This document shows positions 55,400-63,537 of a DNA stretch of 64,000 nucleotides, one piece after another; positions within the stretch are counted from its first letter, which is position 1; every line of letters starts with the position of its first letter. Position numbers and translations under genes: made by a program. The notes below the pieces were generated by a model. It did not search any database. It was not told where the DNA came from and saw only the letters and a list, made by a program, of their open reading frames with translations. Source of the DNA: Glaciecola flavus. GTDB taxonomy: Bacteria > Pseudomonadota > Gammaproteobacteria > Enterobacterales > Alteromonadaceae. The stretch covers positions 237,161-301,160 of the forward strand of contig NZ_JBHRSW010000029.1 in NCBI RefSeq assembly GCF_042646125.1, written 5' to 3'.

Positions 55400-56512
55400 T
55401 TGTTTTGAGGTATACAAAGCTTTATCAGCACAGGTAATAGCGTGCATAAAATCGTCATCGCTAGCTTGTAACTGCGCCACTCCAAAGCTAGCGGTTAGTT
55501 GTATGGTAGTCTTATCAATCGAAAATATCTTTTGTTGAAGATGCTTGCGTATTTTCTCGGCGACAGCTTTAGCACCATTTACATTTGTATCGGGTAGAAC
55601 AATGATAAATTCTTCTCCGCCAAAGCGAGCAACAAAATCGATGTGTCGCACTGTTTCCACTACGATCTGGGAAAATTGCACCAGTGTATTGTCACCTACA
55701 ACATGACCGTACTTGTCGTTAATGGCTTTAAAACGGTCGATATCGCAGAGGATCACGCTGCATTCTTTGTCTTCCTCTTTGACAAGTTTGAGCTGTGCTT
55801 CACCAAATTCATTCAAACCGTGCCTATTAGCCAATTTGGTCAATGTGTCGTGATAGGCGTCTGTTTTGAGTTTACGGTTTAAGCTTTGGTATTTACGCAA
55901 AGCAGGTCTAAAAATTAAAAAACCTTCTAGCAACACGGTGATGATAAGAATAAATATAACGGTTCGTTGTTGATTGTAGAGACTGGCAAAGGTCTTAGCG
56001 GATTCTTTTTCATATTGTTGAACCAGCATATCAAGGCTGTTTAACAGCGCATCTTTTTCTGCTTGAATAAAATCCACTTTGGTTGTGATTTGATCATTGC
56101 TCAGCGCCTCGTTGTTTAGTAACTCAACTTGGGTGTCAATGAAGAAATGCACACGGTTTTTTACATCATGTGGCTTGTCATAATAAAATGTGCGCAGGGT
56201 ATCTGAAAGTACTAAATATTTAGGCGGTGCGCTAATGTTTCCTGATAACAAAAACGCTAAGTTTTGCAGCATTTTTTCTTGCGCTTGAATAGCCTGTTCG
56301 CGTGTATCGGGAATACTATTTCTTATATATTCAATGGTTAGCAAAGTACTGCGCTGTGACAACATTCGTTGTTGACCACTTATATTGATGAGCTCACCAC
56401 TTTTTGTATAGTGATGTAACATTTGATTAAGGTTAAACAGCACTAACAGACAGAGTAATGCAACAGCAATAAACGCTGCATTAAATTTGAGAGATATGTG
56501 CCTTTCACTCAT
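55349..56512 (-). CDS. Membrane diguanylate cyclase with PilJ-like sensor
   Basis: 387 residues. Transmembrane helix (about 11-28), periplasmic helical sensor with INISGQQRMLSQRSTLL (type IV pili methyl-accepting, PilJ-N signature), second helix (about 183-203), then a GGDEF domain with GGEEF active site, IDRFKAINDKYGHVVGD and ASFGVAQ. Synthesises c-di-GMP, probably in response to an envelope signal. An allosteric I-site RxxD is not evident. Confidence 0.88.
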   Translation of the reverse strand: MSERHISLKFNAAFIAVALLCLLVLFNLNQMLHHYTKSGELINISGQQRMLSQRSTLLTIEYIRNSIPDTREQAIQAQEKMLQNLAFLLSGNISAPPKYLVLSDTLRTFYYDKPHDVKNRVHFFIDTQVELLNNEALSNDQITTKVDFIQAEKDALLNSLDMLVQQYEKESAKTFASLYNQQRTVIFILIITVLLEGFLIFRPALRKYQSLNRKLKTDAYHDTLTKLANRHGLNEFGEAQLKLVKEEDKECSVILCDIDRFKAINDKYGHVVGDNTLVQFSQIVVETVRHIDFVARFGGEEFIIVLPDTNVNGAKAVAEKIRKHLQQKIFSIDKTTIQLTASFGVAQLQASDDDFMHAITCADKALYTSKQSGRNTVSPYVHNLGSA

Positions 56513-56949
56513 TTGTTATTGTCTGAAATATAAATTGTCTGAAAAATAAAAATATGTATGCCAATGAGCGCCGCCTACACAGTGGGAATGCACTATTTAA
56601 CTGCAGAGTGTTCAATAGTATTTTCTTTCCGTGAAGCTACCGATAGCTTGAACACTACTCTTGGCCTGATCGATTGTCAATTCTGATTTTCGCCACCAAA
56701 AAAAGGCATAGTAAGGCGGTGTTGTATTTGGAAGTTCCCCCTCTTTTTGTCTCAAAACCGTTGCGAGTATGTGCATATATGCTTCGATTTTTCGTTCAGG
56801 ATCCAAGCCCTGCTACGCATCTTCTAGACCCGTACTATTTTGGTGAGCACAAAATCGCGATTCAGATAAATGGTAAGGAGTTCAAGGCTGCCGGGTTTGA
56901 ATTGCTCCGAATAATCTGGTTTGATAGCAAAAGTAAATCAGGAGGTAAA
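56513..56949. other. Intergenic region before the small exported protein
   Basis: 437 bases. A plus-strand frame runs in from 56674 but has no RBS and no recognisable sequence. A 64-residue minus-strand frame (56612-56806) also lacks support. No structure was recognised. Confidence 0.35.
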
Positions 56950-57438
56950 ATGAAGTCCATCATTTTTATACTGTTACTAGCAGTAGGCTTTCGATGCTCG
57001 GCGCAAGATGTATTGCGCATGCCGCCGGTCGCTCCAGCTCCAAGCCTGTCTACTGACTTGATTAAGAAATTAACGGTGTCTGAAGAAACTGCGTATTTAC
57101 TGAAGAGACTTTCAGATTGGACGCATTATGCGATGCAATTCAATAGTGAAAAAGAAGCGATAAGCAAACTCAATCTAGCGATAGAATTGATTGAGCTCAG
57201 AAAGGCCATTCATCAAACAAAACAGGTGAGTGCGGCAGCATTGATCGACGAAAAACTAATGAATATCTTTGTTTCTATACAAGTTGAAAGTGCTGACTAC
57301 ATATTAGCTGAACCTAACCTTAAGGCTTTAATCAACATCGAAGCATATTTAAACGAAGACGTATCAATACCTAAGGAGCTTTCAAAAATTTCAGCAGATT
57401 TCTTCGAAAAATTGAATCGTTTAAAAGAAAGTAGTTAG
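56950..57438 (+). CDS. Small exported protein of unknown function
   Basis: 162 residues from ATG 56950 with an ideal GGAGG site. Signal peptide (about 1-19, IIFILLLAVGFRCSA with cleavage CSA-QD), then an all-helical mature domain (TVSEETAYLLKRLSDWTHYAMQ, EAISKLNLAIELIELRKAI). No domain recognised. It is the last gene on the left of the integron remnant. A longer frame upstream (from 56674) is rejected because it would hide the signal peptide. Confidence 0.65.
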   Translation: MKSIIFILLLAVGFRCSAQDVLRMPPVAPAPSLSTDLIKKLTVSEETAYLLKRLSDWTHYAMQFNSEKEAISKLNLAIELIELRKAIHQTKQVSAAALIDEKLMNIFVSIQVESADYILAEPNLKALINIEAYLNEDVSIPKELSKISADFFEKLNRLKESS

Positions 57439-57479
57439 TGTAATATTTATTCCTCAGCACTTTTCACTACAGGTAAATT

Positions 57480-57773
57480 TTAAGGCTTTTTAGAAAAGCC
57501 AAATTGCAGTGATAACTCTTCATACCCTAAACATTTTTTATACAGAAAAACTAGCGCGCAAAGCGCTTGTGTTTGTGTAGACGCACTCACGTTTTTAGTA
57601 TTTGCTAAATAACTTAAATACGCATCAATATCAGCCTCGCCAAGCATATTCGGATGTTGGTAATTGTGGTACCTGATATAGGCACGCACCCAACGCAAGT
57701 ACGATTTTTCTGTTCTATAGCTGTAACGCAGTGCACGTAATCTATGTCTTACGGACTCAATAAACTGTGACAT
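57480..57773 (-). pseudogene. intI: Truncated integron integrase
   Basis: 97 residues with a strong AAAGGAGGAG ribosome-binding site. The whole N-terminal SAM-like domain of an IntI is present (RLRALRYSYRTEKSYLRWVR, MLGEADIDAYLSYLAN, STQTQALCALVFLYKKCLG). The catalytic domain is absent: the frame stops at FGFSKKP, where a normal ~320-residue integrase would enter the catalytic core. No Arg/His/Tyr catalytic residues remain, so it must be inactive. Reading leftward with cassettes on its other side is the standard integron arrangement. Confidence 0.88.
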
Positions 57774-58129
57774 TTCTCCTCCTTTAGATGTTTTTTAGCT
57801 CCAATTCTCGGTTTGTAATTTAATTATCTGCAATTTGCATGATAACAAATTGATTTTTATGAGTATGTGGAAACCGAGAATTCACGCTATGGCTTTTAGG
57901 TATAATTATTTTTTAGTCGTTATGCGCACTAAAATAGGCGGCTGTGTTGACATTTTTCTCGAATTGTCGTCACAATATCTTATGTTTACATATTTTGTAA
58001 CTGTACGTTCGTACTTATACGGACGTGCAGATAATAAGTTGTTGAACTAAGCCGCTCCGCGGAGAAGTAGAATTTAAGATTTGAGCCACACTTACCTTTG
58101 GGGTTTTCCCATAATTCTGGAGGTAAGAA
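57774..58129. other. Integrase upstream region with possible attI core, to IS left end
   Basis: 356 bases between the intI fragment and the tyrosine recombinase gene. A GTTRRRY-type sequence, GTTGAAC (58041-58047), could be the attI or first cassette junction. The left end of the IS91-type element must also lie here, but its boundary cannot be seen without a second copy. An open frame at 57835-58050 is AT-rich and unsupported. Confidence 0.4.
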
Positions 58130-58960
58130 ATGAATAATCTAATCAATCAAGTAATCACTGAAATACAATATCGCGGGTATGCAGACAACACGAGGCAAGC
58201 TTACTGTTGTTATTTGACGCAGATGACGAAGTTCTTTGGGCGTTCGCTGGATGAAGTGACTTGCGAAGAATTAAATACTTATTTTACACAACCGTCTATT
58301 CGACGACTTTCCTACGCTAGTGTATCACTGCAAATTAATAGCCTAGCATTTCTTTACAAGCATATTCTTAAACGGCCTTTGACGCTAGATGTCGTTCGGC
58401 CTCAGCATAAAAAACAGCCGCCAGAGTATTTATCTCGAAGCGAAGTAGCGCTGTTAATTAGTCATTGCCAAAATTTGCGTATGAAAACAATGACCATGCT
58501 GTGTTATGGCTGTGGTCTAAGGTTAGGTGAACTTACGCACGTTAAAGTTAAAGACATTGACGGAAAGCGTAAAACACTCTTTATTGCGAATGGAAAGGGA
58601 AACAAGCATCGATATGTTGTGATACCGGACAGTGTGCTGCATCAACTTAGGGTGTATTGGCAAGAGTATCGTCCCAAGGATTGGATGTTTTATTCACTGT
58701 GGTTAGCGACGCGCCCTATGGCGGGTTCAAGTTATTCGAAAGGGCTTAAAAAAGTGGCTGGCAGCGCTGGATTAACAAAGCGTTGCAACGTCCATAAGTT
58801 AAGGCATGCCTATGCAACTCACCAGTTGGAAGCTGGCATGCCTATCCATCAATTGCAACATCAACTAGGGCATGCTGATATTCGTACCACGCAAACTTAT
58901 TTGCACTGGTTACCAGAGCTCCACCATGGTGGAGCAGACTTACTGCAATCGATAGAGTAA
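58130..58960 (+). CDS. Tyrosine recombinase accompanying an IS91-type element
   Basis: 276 residues. Phage-integrase fold with N-terminal SAM-like domain (YRGYADNTRQAYCCYLTQM) and catalytic domain: Arg in CYGCGLRLGELTHVKVKDI, HKLRHAYATHQLEAG (HxxR), LGHADIRTTQTYLHW (H and Tyr nucleophile). It is 3 bases upstream of the IS91 transposase and is known to accompany a subset of IS91 elements. A GGAGG site precedes the ATG. Not an IntI: it lacks the integron-specific insertion. Confidence 0.88.
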   Translation: MNNLINQVITEIQYRGYADNTRQAYCCYLTQMTKFFGRSLDEVTCEELNTYFTQPSIRRLSYASVSLQINSLAFLYKHILKRPLTLDVVRPQHKKQPPEYLSRSEVALLISHCQNLRMKTMTMLCYGCGLRLGELTHVKVKDIDGKRKTLFIANGKGNKHRYVVIPDSVLHQLRVYWQEYRPKDWMFYSLWLATRPMAGSSYSKGLKKVAGSAGLTKRCNVHKLRHAYATHQLEAGMPIHQLQHQLGHADIRTTQTYLHWLPELHHGGADLLQSIE

Positions 58961-58963
58961 GTC

Positions 58964-60055
58964 ATGGGTACAATGCATTTAAGCGATATTTTTACCCAAG
59001 CATTGGACGGATATCAGCAATCGTATCGGATGAGTTTGCAGCAACATAGAGCATGTCGGAGTATTTTAGCTTGTCGTACAGGTAAACTAGGCTATCAAAT
59101 TTGGCAATGTAATCACTGCGCCAAACAAATACGTATTGGCTGTAGTTGTCGTGATAGACACTGTCCTCGTTGCCAAGGAAAAGTGACGCAAGAGTGGGTG
59201 GAAAAACAATCTAAGCAAGTAGTTACAGGTGACTATTTCCACTTGGTGTTTACCCTGCCGCACGAATTAAATGTGCTTGCACAACATCAACCGAACGCGG
59301 TGTATGCCAGTTTGTTTAAGTCGGTATGGCAAACGATGCAAAAATTTACGGCTAAGCGCTATGGACGAGATAGCAAGTTGGGTATGTTAAGTGTTTTACA
59401 CACTTGGGGGCAAAACTTGGGGCAACATATTCACTTGCATTGTTTAGTCCCTGCGGGTGTACTTAACCGAGAGCAACGATGGTGTGTACATAAGAAACGT
59501 TACCTTTATCCGGTTAAGGCTTTGTCTGCCGTGTTTAGAGGTAAGATGATGGCGTTACTGATGGATAAAGGGATTGACCTGAATACGCTGCACTTGCCTG
59601 AGAAGTGGTGCGTTTACGCCAAGCAGAGCTTGCATGGCACAAAGGTGGTGTTGCGTTATCTGGCGCGTTATACCAGAAAAGGCATGATGGCGGAGTCTAG
59701 ATTGTTGTCTTACTCGAACGATAAAGTAAGGTTCAAATATAAGGATTACCGAGACAACAAACATAAAGTAATGACCTTAGAGAGTCATGAATTTATAAGA
59801 CGATATTTACTACATGTGCTGCCAAAAGGGTTTATGCGAATACGGTACTATGGTTTTTTAGCCAATGCTTGTCGTCAGAAAAAAGTCGCATCAATACAAA
59901 AGCAACAAGGAATTGTACCGAAGGAAGCGGAGCAAGAAGAGCCTGCAACAAATGGCAGTACATGGCCTTGTTCTGAATGTAAGTTGGGGCACTTGATGCT
60001 GTCTGCTATTGAGCTCCCGACACTACGGACAATGCCGTTCGTGAATACTACTTAA
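58964..60055 (+). CDS. IS91-family transposase (HUH, Y2-type)
   Basis: 363 residues. N-terminal zinc region (CNHCAKQIRIGCSCRDRHCPRCQ), HUH metal site in HIHLHCLVPAGV, and the catalytic tyrosine segment YLARYTRKGM, with YKDYRDNKHKVMTL. Rolling-circle transposase of the IS91 group. The C-terminus (WPCSECKLGHLMLS) carries a second cysteine pair. The gene looks intact. Rolling-circle movement can mobilise adjacent DNA, relevant to the neighbouring cassettes. Confidence 0.9.
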   Translation: MGTMHLSDIFTQALDGYQQSYRMSLQQHRACRSILACRTGKLGYQIWQCNHCAKQIRIGCSCRDRHCPRCQGKVTQEWVEKQSKQVVTGDYFHLVFTLPHELNVLAQHQPNAVYASLFKSVWQTMQKFTAKRYGRDSKLGMLSVLHTWGQNLGQHIHLHCLVPAGVLNREQRWCVHKKRYLYPVKALSAVFRGKMMALLMDKGIDLNTLHLPEKWCVYAKQSLHGTKVVLRYLARYTRKGMMAESRLLSYSNDKVRFKYKDYRDNKHKVMTLESHEFIRRYLLHVLPKGFMRIRYYGFLANACRQKKVASIQKQQGIVPKEAEQEEPATNGSTWPCSECKLGHLMLSAIELPTLRTMPFVNTT

Positions 60056-60399
60056 TTAACTTGTAGGCGAAAAACGTTGATTATTATAAATGGCTTGCAT
60101 GAGCGAGAGGTATCGCCTTGTCTCAAAAAGTGAGTTGGGCTTGCAAAAAGCATAATATTAGCCGTATTATTAAAATAATAGACAAAAGAAGCTATGTAAA
60201 AAGGGTTATTGAGGGAATATTTGAATAAAGATAGGGATGATGAAATCACTTACCAATAATTGCAAGAAAACAATTTCCTATAGCATAAGCCTTGCCAATA
60301 TCCTTATCCAACCATCTGTAGGGCTAAGTTCAACAAATAATTCTTTTGCCGAAATGGCAAAAGAATACTAAAGCGTTACATTTCTAAAAGGAGATTAGA
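60056..60399. other. Region between the IS and the first cassette gene
   Basis: 344 bases with no gene. It should contain the IS right end and the start of cassette 1. A perfect 11-bp hairpin, ATTCTTTTGCC (60340-60350)/GGCAAAAGAAT (60356-60366), stands 33 bases before the gene and may be a terminator or regulatory hairpin. Confidence 0.45.
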
Positions 60400-61230
60400 T
60401 TGAGCAAGGTAAATAAAGACTGTTTTATCATTATGCCGATTGCCGACACAGAGGGGTATGACGAAGGTCATTTCACACAAGTCTATGAAAATATAATAAA
60501 GAAATCATGTGAGAATGCCGGCTACAACCCGATTAGAGCTGACGAAGTAAGGGAAACAAATCTCATACACCTAGATATCTTAAAAAAGCTAATTGAAGCT
60601 CCAATAGCAATTTGTGATTTAAGTTCAAGAAACCCTAATGTACTTTTTGAACTTGGCATAAGGCAGGCTTTTGATAAACCGGTGGTTCTAATTCAAGAAG
60701 AAGGAACCCCAAAAATATTCGATATTGCGCCATTGCGTTACTTGTCTTATTCCAAAGACATGAAGTACCACGATGTTTTATCTACTCAACAGGAATTGGA
60801 AAAAGCCATTATCGCAACAGCTAACGCGGAGTCAGATGCCTCCAATGTAAACTCTATTGTGAAGCTTCTTGCGTTAAATAATGCCGCTCAGTTACCTGAT
60901 CTAGAAAACAATAAAGAGTTTTTAGCTATTGACGTTTTGCAAGCGGAAATGAGGGAAATGCGCAAAATGTTAGAAAGCACAATGATGAACTCAAAGCGTT
61001 CCCCCCAAATGAAAGACTTTTCAAGAATTGATTACGAGCGTATAAGTCAGCAAGTTTCAAGGATAAATATGGGTTTCAAGAAAGGAATACACTCTGAAAA
61101 AAATATAAAAGAACTACATATTTTAATTCAGGAAGTGGATGAAATACTTTCTTTTTGTAAAGAAGAACGAGAATATCACGCATTTAAACGTCTAGCTGAG
61201 CGCATTCATCGCACAATCAACGAAATGTAA
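60400..61230 (+). CDS. Nucleoside 2-deoxyribosyltransferase/TIR-like protein in an integron cassette
   Basis: 276 residues from TTG 60400 with a strong AAAAGGAG site. The N-terminal domain (about 1-130) has CFIIMPIADTEGYDEGHFTQVYE, AGYNPIRADEV, HLDILKKLIEAPIAICDLSSRNPNVLFELGIRQA and KPVVLIQEEG. These are typical of the nucleoside-deoxyribosyltransferase/TIR-like (SLOG-related) proteins often found in bacterial defence contexts. The C-terminal half is helical with a probable coiled coil (AEMREMRKMLESTMM). Catalytic activity is not proven. The stop codon is part of the attC that closes cassette 1. Confidence 0.8.
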   Translation: MSKVNKDCFIIMPIADTEGYDEGHFTQVYENIIKKSCENAGYNPIRADEVRETNLIHLDILKKLIEAPIAICDLSSRNPNVLFELGIRQAFDKPVVLIQEEGTPKIFDIAPLRYLSYSKDMKYHDVLSTQQELEKAIIATANAESDASNVNSIVKLLALNNAAQLPDLENNKEFLAIDVLQAEMREMRKMLESTMMNSKRSPQMKDFSRIDYERISQQVSRINMGFKKGIHSEKNIKELHILIQEVDEILSFCKEEREYHAFKRLAERIHRTINEM

Positions 61231-61326
61231 CAAATTGCTCAAGCGGATTAATTTGAGTTGCCACAATTTTATGCTTGCGCAAAAATTGCGCCAGCTCAAA
61301 TTAACGCGCTTAGCAAAGCGTTCTTG
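61225..61326 (+). repeat. attC site 1 (end of cassette 1)
   Basis: Imperfect palindrome with attC layout. TTGCTCAAGCG (61235-61245) pairs with CGCTTAGCAA (61307-61316), leaving C61240 extrahelical. Inner stem TTAATTTGAG/CTCAAATTAA. The 3' core is GCGTT, with recombination between G61320 and T61321. The 5' core TGTAAC is a weak RYYYAAC match. Confidence 0.8.
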
Positions 61327-61571
61327 GCCACGGGCACGAACAATTTTTGTTTATAGAGTAGGATTGTGCATTGGCGTTCTGTAGCGAAGAACAGTAGAAA
61401 AGTTTGAGCATTTATGACACGNNNNNNNNNNNNNNNNNNNNNNNNNNNNNNNNNNNNNNNNNNNNNNNNNNNNCGGAGAAACATGAGTAGAGAAGAGGTT
61501 GTCTCCCAAGAACAAGCTGATGACGGGGACAAAATACCTAAACGGCATTTCGCCCCGTATCTTGGTTATTA
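61321..61571 (+). repeat. Shared cassette-leader module, copy 1 (with assembly gap)
   Basis: Starts at the attC1 recombination point and matches 62186-62528 for 101 bases (two differences), then the 52-base N run, then 97 or 98 identical bases. In copy 2 the part opposite the gap is 144 bases, so the gap is probably undersized or marks a different length. Ends directly before the DUF1311 start. Confidence 0.85.
61422..61473. other. Assembly gap (52 N)
   Basis: Run of N inside the first copy of the 343-bp repeated module. The missing part corresponds to a hairpin-rich segment in copy 2 (62287-62430). Repetition and folding would both explain the failed assembly. Confidence 0.95.
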
Positions 61572-62059
61572 TGTTCACGGAGAAGGTTTTGAATTTTAAG
61601 GTAGCAATAAGTATCTTCATTCTATTTTTTTCATGGATGTTGAAGGCTCAAGATGTTTCTGTTTGTTTAGAAAATGCACATACTCAACTCGAGATGAATA
61701 ATTGCGAAGGTATTGAGCTACAATCAGCAAGATCGGAGCTATTGAGAGTCCTAAAGGCAATCGAAGCGTCTTATGAATCAACTAGTCCAGAATTTTTAAT
61801 TAAATTAAAGCACGCACAAGAGGCATGGGAAGCCAGCCTCGAAGCTGATTTAGAAATGAAGTTTCCGCTTGAAGATAAGAGATTAAATTACGGCAGTGTC
61901 TATCCTATGTGCAGTTCCGGCTATGAAACTAAGCTTGTGTTACAACGAATTGAATTCCTAAAGCAATGGGCATCGGGTCACCAAGGTGGTGAGGTATGTT
62001 CTGGATCCATAATTCATGAGTATTGTGTAGAAAATGATTGCTCTTTGATTAACCAGTGA
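61571..62059 (+). CDS. DUF1311 (LprI-like) exported protein in cassette 2
   Basis: 162 residues from ATG 61571; a TTG at 61589 behind GGAGAAGG is the other possible start. Signal peptide (AISIFILFFSWMLKAQ), then the DUF1311 region VCLENAHTQLEMNNCEG...ELLRVLKAIEA...KLKHAQEAWEASLEADLE, with conserved Cys pairs (VC, NC, MC, VC). Relatives are small periplasmic proteins, some lysozyme-inhibitor-related. The stop lies just before attC2. Confidence 0.75.
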   Translation: MFTEKVLNFKVAISIFILFFSWMLKAQDVSVCLENAHTQLEMNNCEGIELQSARSELLRVLKAIEASYESTSPEFLIKLKHAQEAWEASLEADLEMKFPLEDKRLNYGSVYPMCSSGYETKLVLQRIEFLKQWASGHQGGEVCSGSIIHEYCVENDCSLINQ

Positions 62060-62190
62060 ACATAACAAGAACCTAGAGCCACTCACTGTCGTTCGTTCGG
62101 ACACATTACTTGTTGTGAATTCTGCATTTTCCTGCGTAAAATTATCGCAGAATTCACAACGAGCAATGCGCCGCTCAGGTTGGCGTTCTT
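62060..62190 (+). repeat. attC site 2 (end of cassette 2)
   Basis: AACCTAGAGC (62070-62079) pairs with GCTCAGGTT (62173-62181), leaving A62075 extrahelical. A long inner stem TTGTTGTGAATTCTGC/GCAGAATTCACAAC follows. 5' core ATAAC, 3' core GCGTT with recombination between G62185 and T62186. Confidence 0.85.
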
Positions 62191-62528
62191 GGCCACGGGC
62201 ACGAACAATTTTTGTTTATAGAGTAGGATTGTGGATTGGCATTCTGTAGCGAAGAACAGTAGAAAAGTTTGAGCATTTATGACACGCTTTTAGCGTCTGC
62301 GATGCACGCAGAAAAACAGTCGTTTTGCTGTCGGACAACTCAGCCGCTAAAAGTGAGGCATCAAACTATGATAGAAGCCCGTGGGGCGACGAGGTAACAT
62401 GCAAAGATCGTCACTGCATAAGCTAAGCATCGGAGAAACATGAGTAGAGAAGAGGTTGTCTCCCAAGAACAAGCTGATGACGGGGACAAAATACCTAAAC
62501 GGCATTTCGCCCCGTATCTTGGTTATTA
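62186..62528 (+). repeat. Shared cassette-leader module, copy 2 (complete, 343 bp)
   Basis: Begins exactly at the attC2 recombination point and ends at the ccdB stop. It contains a folded segment: outer stem TTTTAGCG (62288-62295)/CGCTAAAA (62345-62352), with inner hairpins TCTGCG/CGCAGA (62296-62312) and ACAG/CTGT (62316-62331). It also holds a small frame behind GGAG (62440-62529). Same module as in cassette 2. Confidence 0.88.
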
Positions 62529-62529
62529 A
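62440..62529 (+). CDS. Possible 29-residue small protein in the shared module
   Basis: ATG with a GGAG site 5 bases upstream; sequence starts MSREEVVSQEQADDGDK and ends PYLGYY. The same frame in copy 1 (from 61483) reads on into eight further residues. It is identical in both copies, but so is the surrounding DNA, so coding is unproven. Confidence 0.3.
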   Translation: MSREEVVSQEQADDGDKIPKRHFAPYLGY

Positions 62530-62843
62530 ATGCCCGTTACTGCAAAATCGAGCGAGCTAATAATTTCATTTCTAAAATGCGACAAGGAGCCCAAGGGCTT
62601 CTTTAAAATTGAAGCTGGCACTGAGGACATTTGAGGAGTAAGTATTAGAAGCTCGTCCCCTCCATATGAAACTTCGGGTGTTAATCTATTCATTGCCTCA
62701 TTTTTAAATGCTGACCTAAATCCAAGCGGGATTACGAGACGCGTGGATAAATCACTTAAAAATGGATTTTGTATGTCAAGCAAGTAAGGCAGGTATTTTC
62801 TCGTGGTTCTACTCGGATTCGGGTAGACATCAAACTGTGCCAT
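62526..62843 (-). CDS. ccdB: CcdB-type toxin (cassette 3, reverse orientation)
   Basis: 105 residues: MAQFDVYPNPS start, YLLDIQNPFLSDLSTRLVIPL, and the C-terminal SLSHFRNEIISSLDFAVTGI. The final Trp-Gly-Ile of F-plasmid CcdB is TGI here. CcdB poisons DNA gyrase. Its start overlaps the last base of the ccdA stop. Encoded against the direction of the cassette, which is common for toxin-antitoxin cassettes with their own promoter. Confidence 0.92.
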   Translation of the reverse strand: MAQFDVYPNPSRTTRKYLPYLLDIQNPFLSDLSTRLVIPLGFRSAFKNEAMNRLTPEVSYGGDELLILTPQMSSVPASILKKPLGSLSHFRNEIISSLDFAVTGI

Positions 62844-63088
62844 TAAAACGACCTAAATTCTTCACCGAAAACACCGTTTTCCTCAACAAAGCTGTTGTAA
62901 GCCTTAATCGCTGTTGCATTTTCTCGCTTCCAGTGTTCGGCGCTCTCTTCAGCAAGCTTTTGCTTTAGTGCCTGCTCAAGAATCGCAGACAAGTTTACAT
63001 CTAGCTTACGGGTTTTTTCCAGTAAGTCACTGTTTATACTAAGGTTTGTTGCTTTCTTGGGGGCGTTATGGTCATATAAAGATTGCAT
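62843..63088 (-). CDS. ccdA: CcdA-type antitoxin (cassette 3)
   Basis: 81 residues from an ATG at 63088 behind AGGAG. Ribbon-helix-helix N-terminus (KKATNLSINSDLLEKTRKLDVNLSAILEQAL) and a flexible C-terminal toxin-binding tail (SFVEENGVFGEEFRSF), both typical of CcdA. The frame continues upstream to 63208 into attC3, but that part is not coding. Confidence 0.92.
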   Translation of the reverse strand: MQSLYDHNAPKKATNLSINSDLLEKTRKLDVNLSAILEQALKQKLAEESAEHWKRENATAIKAYNSFVEENGVFGEEFRSF

Positions 63089-63098
63089 ACGGGCTCTC

Positions 63099-63149
63099 CT
63101 ATGCGTATAGGTATGCGCATAGTATAGGGTGTCGCATTTAACAAAGCAA
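63099..63149 (-). promoter_or_regulatory. ccdAB promoter and operator, overlapping attC3
   Basis: Inverted repeat CTATGCG (63099-63105)/CGCATAG (63116-63122) is a plausible CcdA operator. On the minus strand TTGCTT (63144-63149) and TATACT (63121-63126) are 17 bases apart, a -35/-10 pair. The -35 lies within the attC3 left arm. Confidence 0.5.
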
Positions 63150-63240
63150 TCTACCGGACCTCCACTGCGTCGCTTGGTTTTGTGCTCAAATAGCACAAAA
63201 CCAACCAACTACGCTACGGCCGGTAATTGCGGCGTTAGCT
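63136..63240 (+). repeat. attC site 3 (end of cassette 3)
   Basis: The best attC in the window: 5' core ATTTAAC (63136-63142, RYYYAAC), GCAATCTACCGG (63046+100 to 63157) pairing with CCGGTAATTGC (63220-63230) with C63151 extrahelical, inner stem GGTTTTGTGCT/AGCACAAAACC, 3' core GCGTTAG with recombination between G63234 and T63235. Confidence 0.92.
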
Positions 63241-63316
63241 GCTATGTGTAAATTAATTACTCTCGATTCTATAAACTGCTAAACTAATTATAGTTAAATT
63301 GTTTGGAGATATATTT

Positions 63317-63532
63317 ATGTCGGAAGCTCTTAAAAACTTAATAGATAGCATTGACCAACTGAGCACTAGAGAAAAAGCACTAGCTGCACATTGTTTATTA
63401 TCAGCAATGGATGGACGTGCTGATGATGACGTAGAACAAGAGTGGTTATCGCTCGCAGAAAAACGAAGCAATGAATTGCAAAGTGGTAAAGTTAGCCCGA
63501 CTACATGGGACCAAATAAAGCAAAAATTGTAA
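63317..63532 (+). CDS. Addiction-module antitoxin, RelB/TIGR02574 type (cassette 4)
   Basis: 71 residues from ATG 63317, with GGAG 9 bases upstream. LIDSIDQLSTREKALAAHCLLSAMDG followed by VEQEWLSLAEKRSNELQSGKV is the usual pattern of the short unstable antitoxin (putative addiction module component). Immediately followed by a RelE/ParE toxin gene in the same direction as the cassette. Confidence 0.85.
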   Translation: MSEALKNLIDSIDQLSTREKALAAHCLLSAMDGRADDDVEQEWLSLAEKRSNELQSGKVSPTTWDQIKQKL

Positions 63533-63537
63533 GCTAC

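Larger units (their letters stand above)
58130..60055 (+). mobile_element. IS91-family insertion element (two-gene form; ends not defined)
   Basis: Tyrosine recombinase plus HUH transposase, tightly spaced. IS91 elements move by rolling-circle replication and make no target duplications or terminal inverted repeats, so true ends outside 58130-60055 are not visible. It separates the intI fragment from the cassettes. Confidence 0.8.

Noticed and set aside
56612..56806. 64-residue minus-strand frame
   Set aside because: No RBS and no recognisable sequence; overlaps an equally unsupported plus-strand frame.
60328..60380. Possible further attC around the hairpin at 60340-60366, with GTTCAAC on its left
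   Set aside because: The right side (GCGTTACAT) does not fit GTTRRRY and the outer arms do not pair, so it was recorded only as a hairpin.
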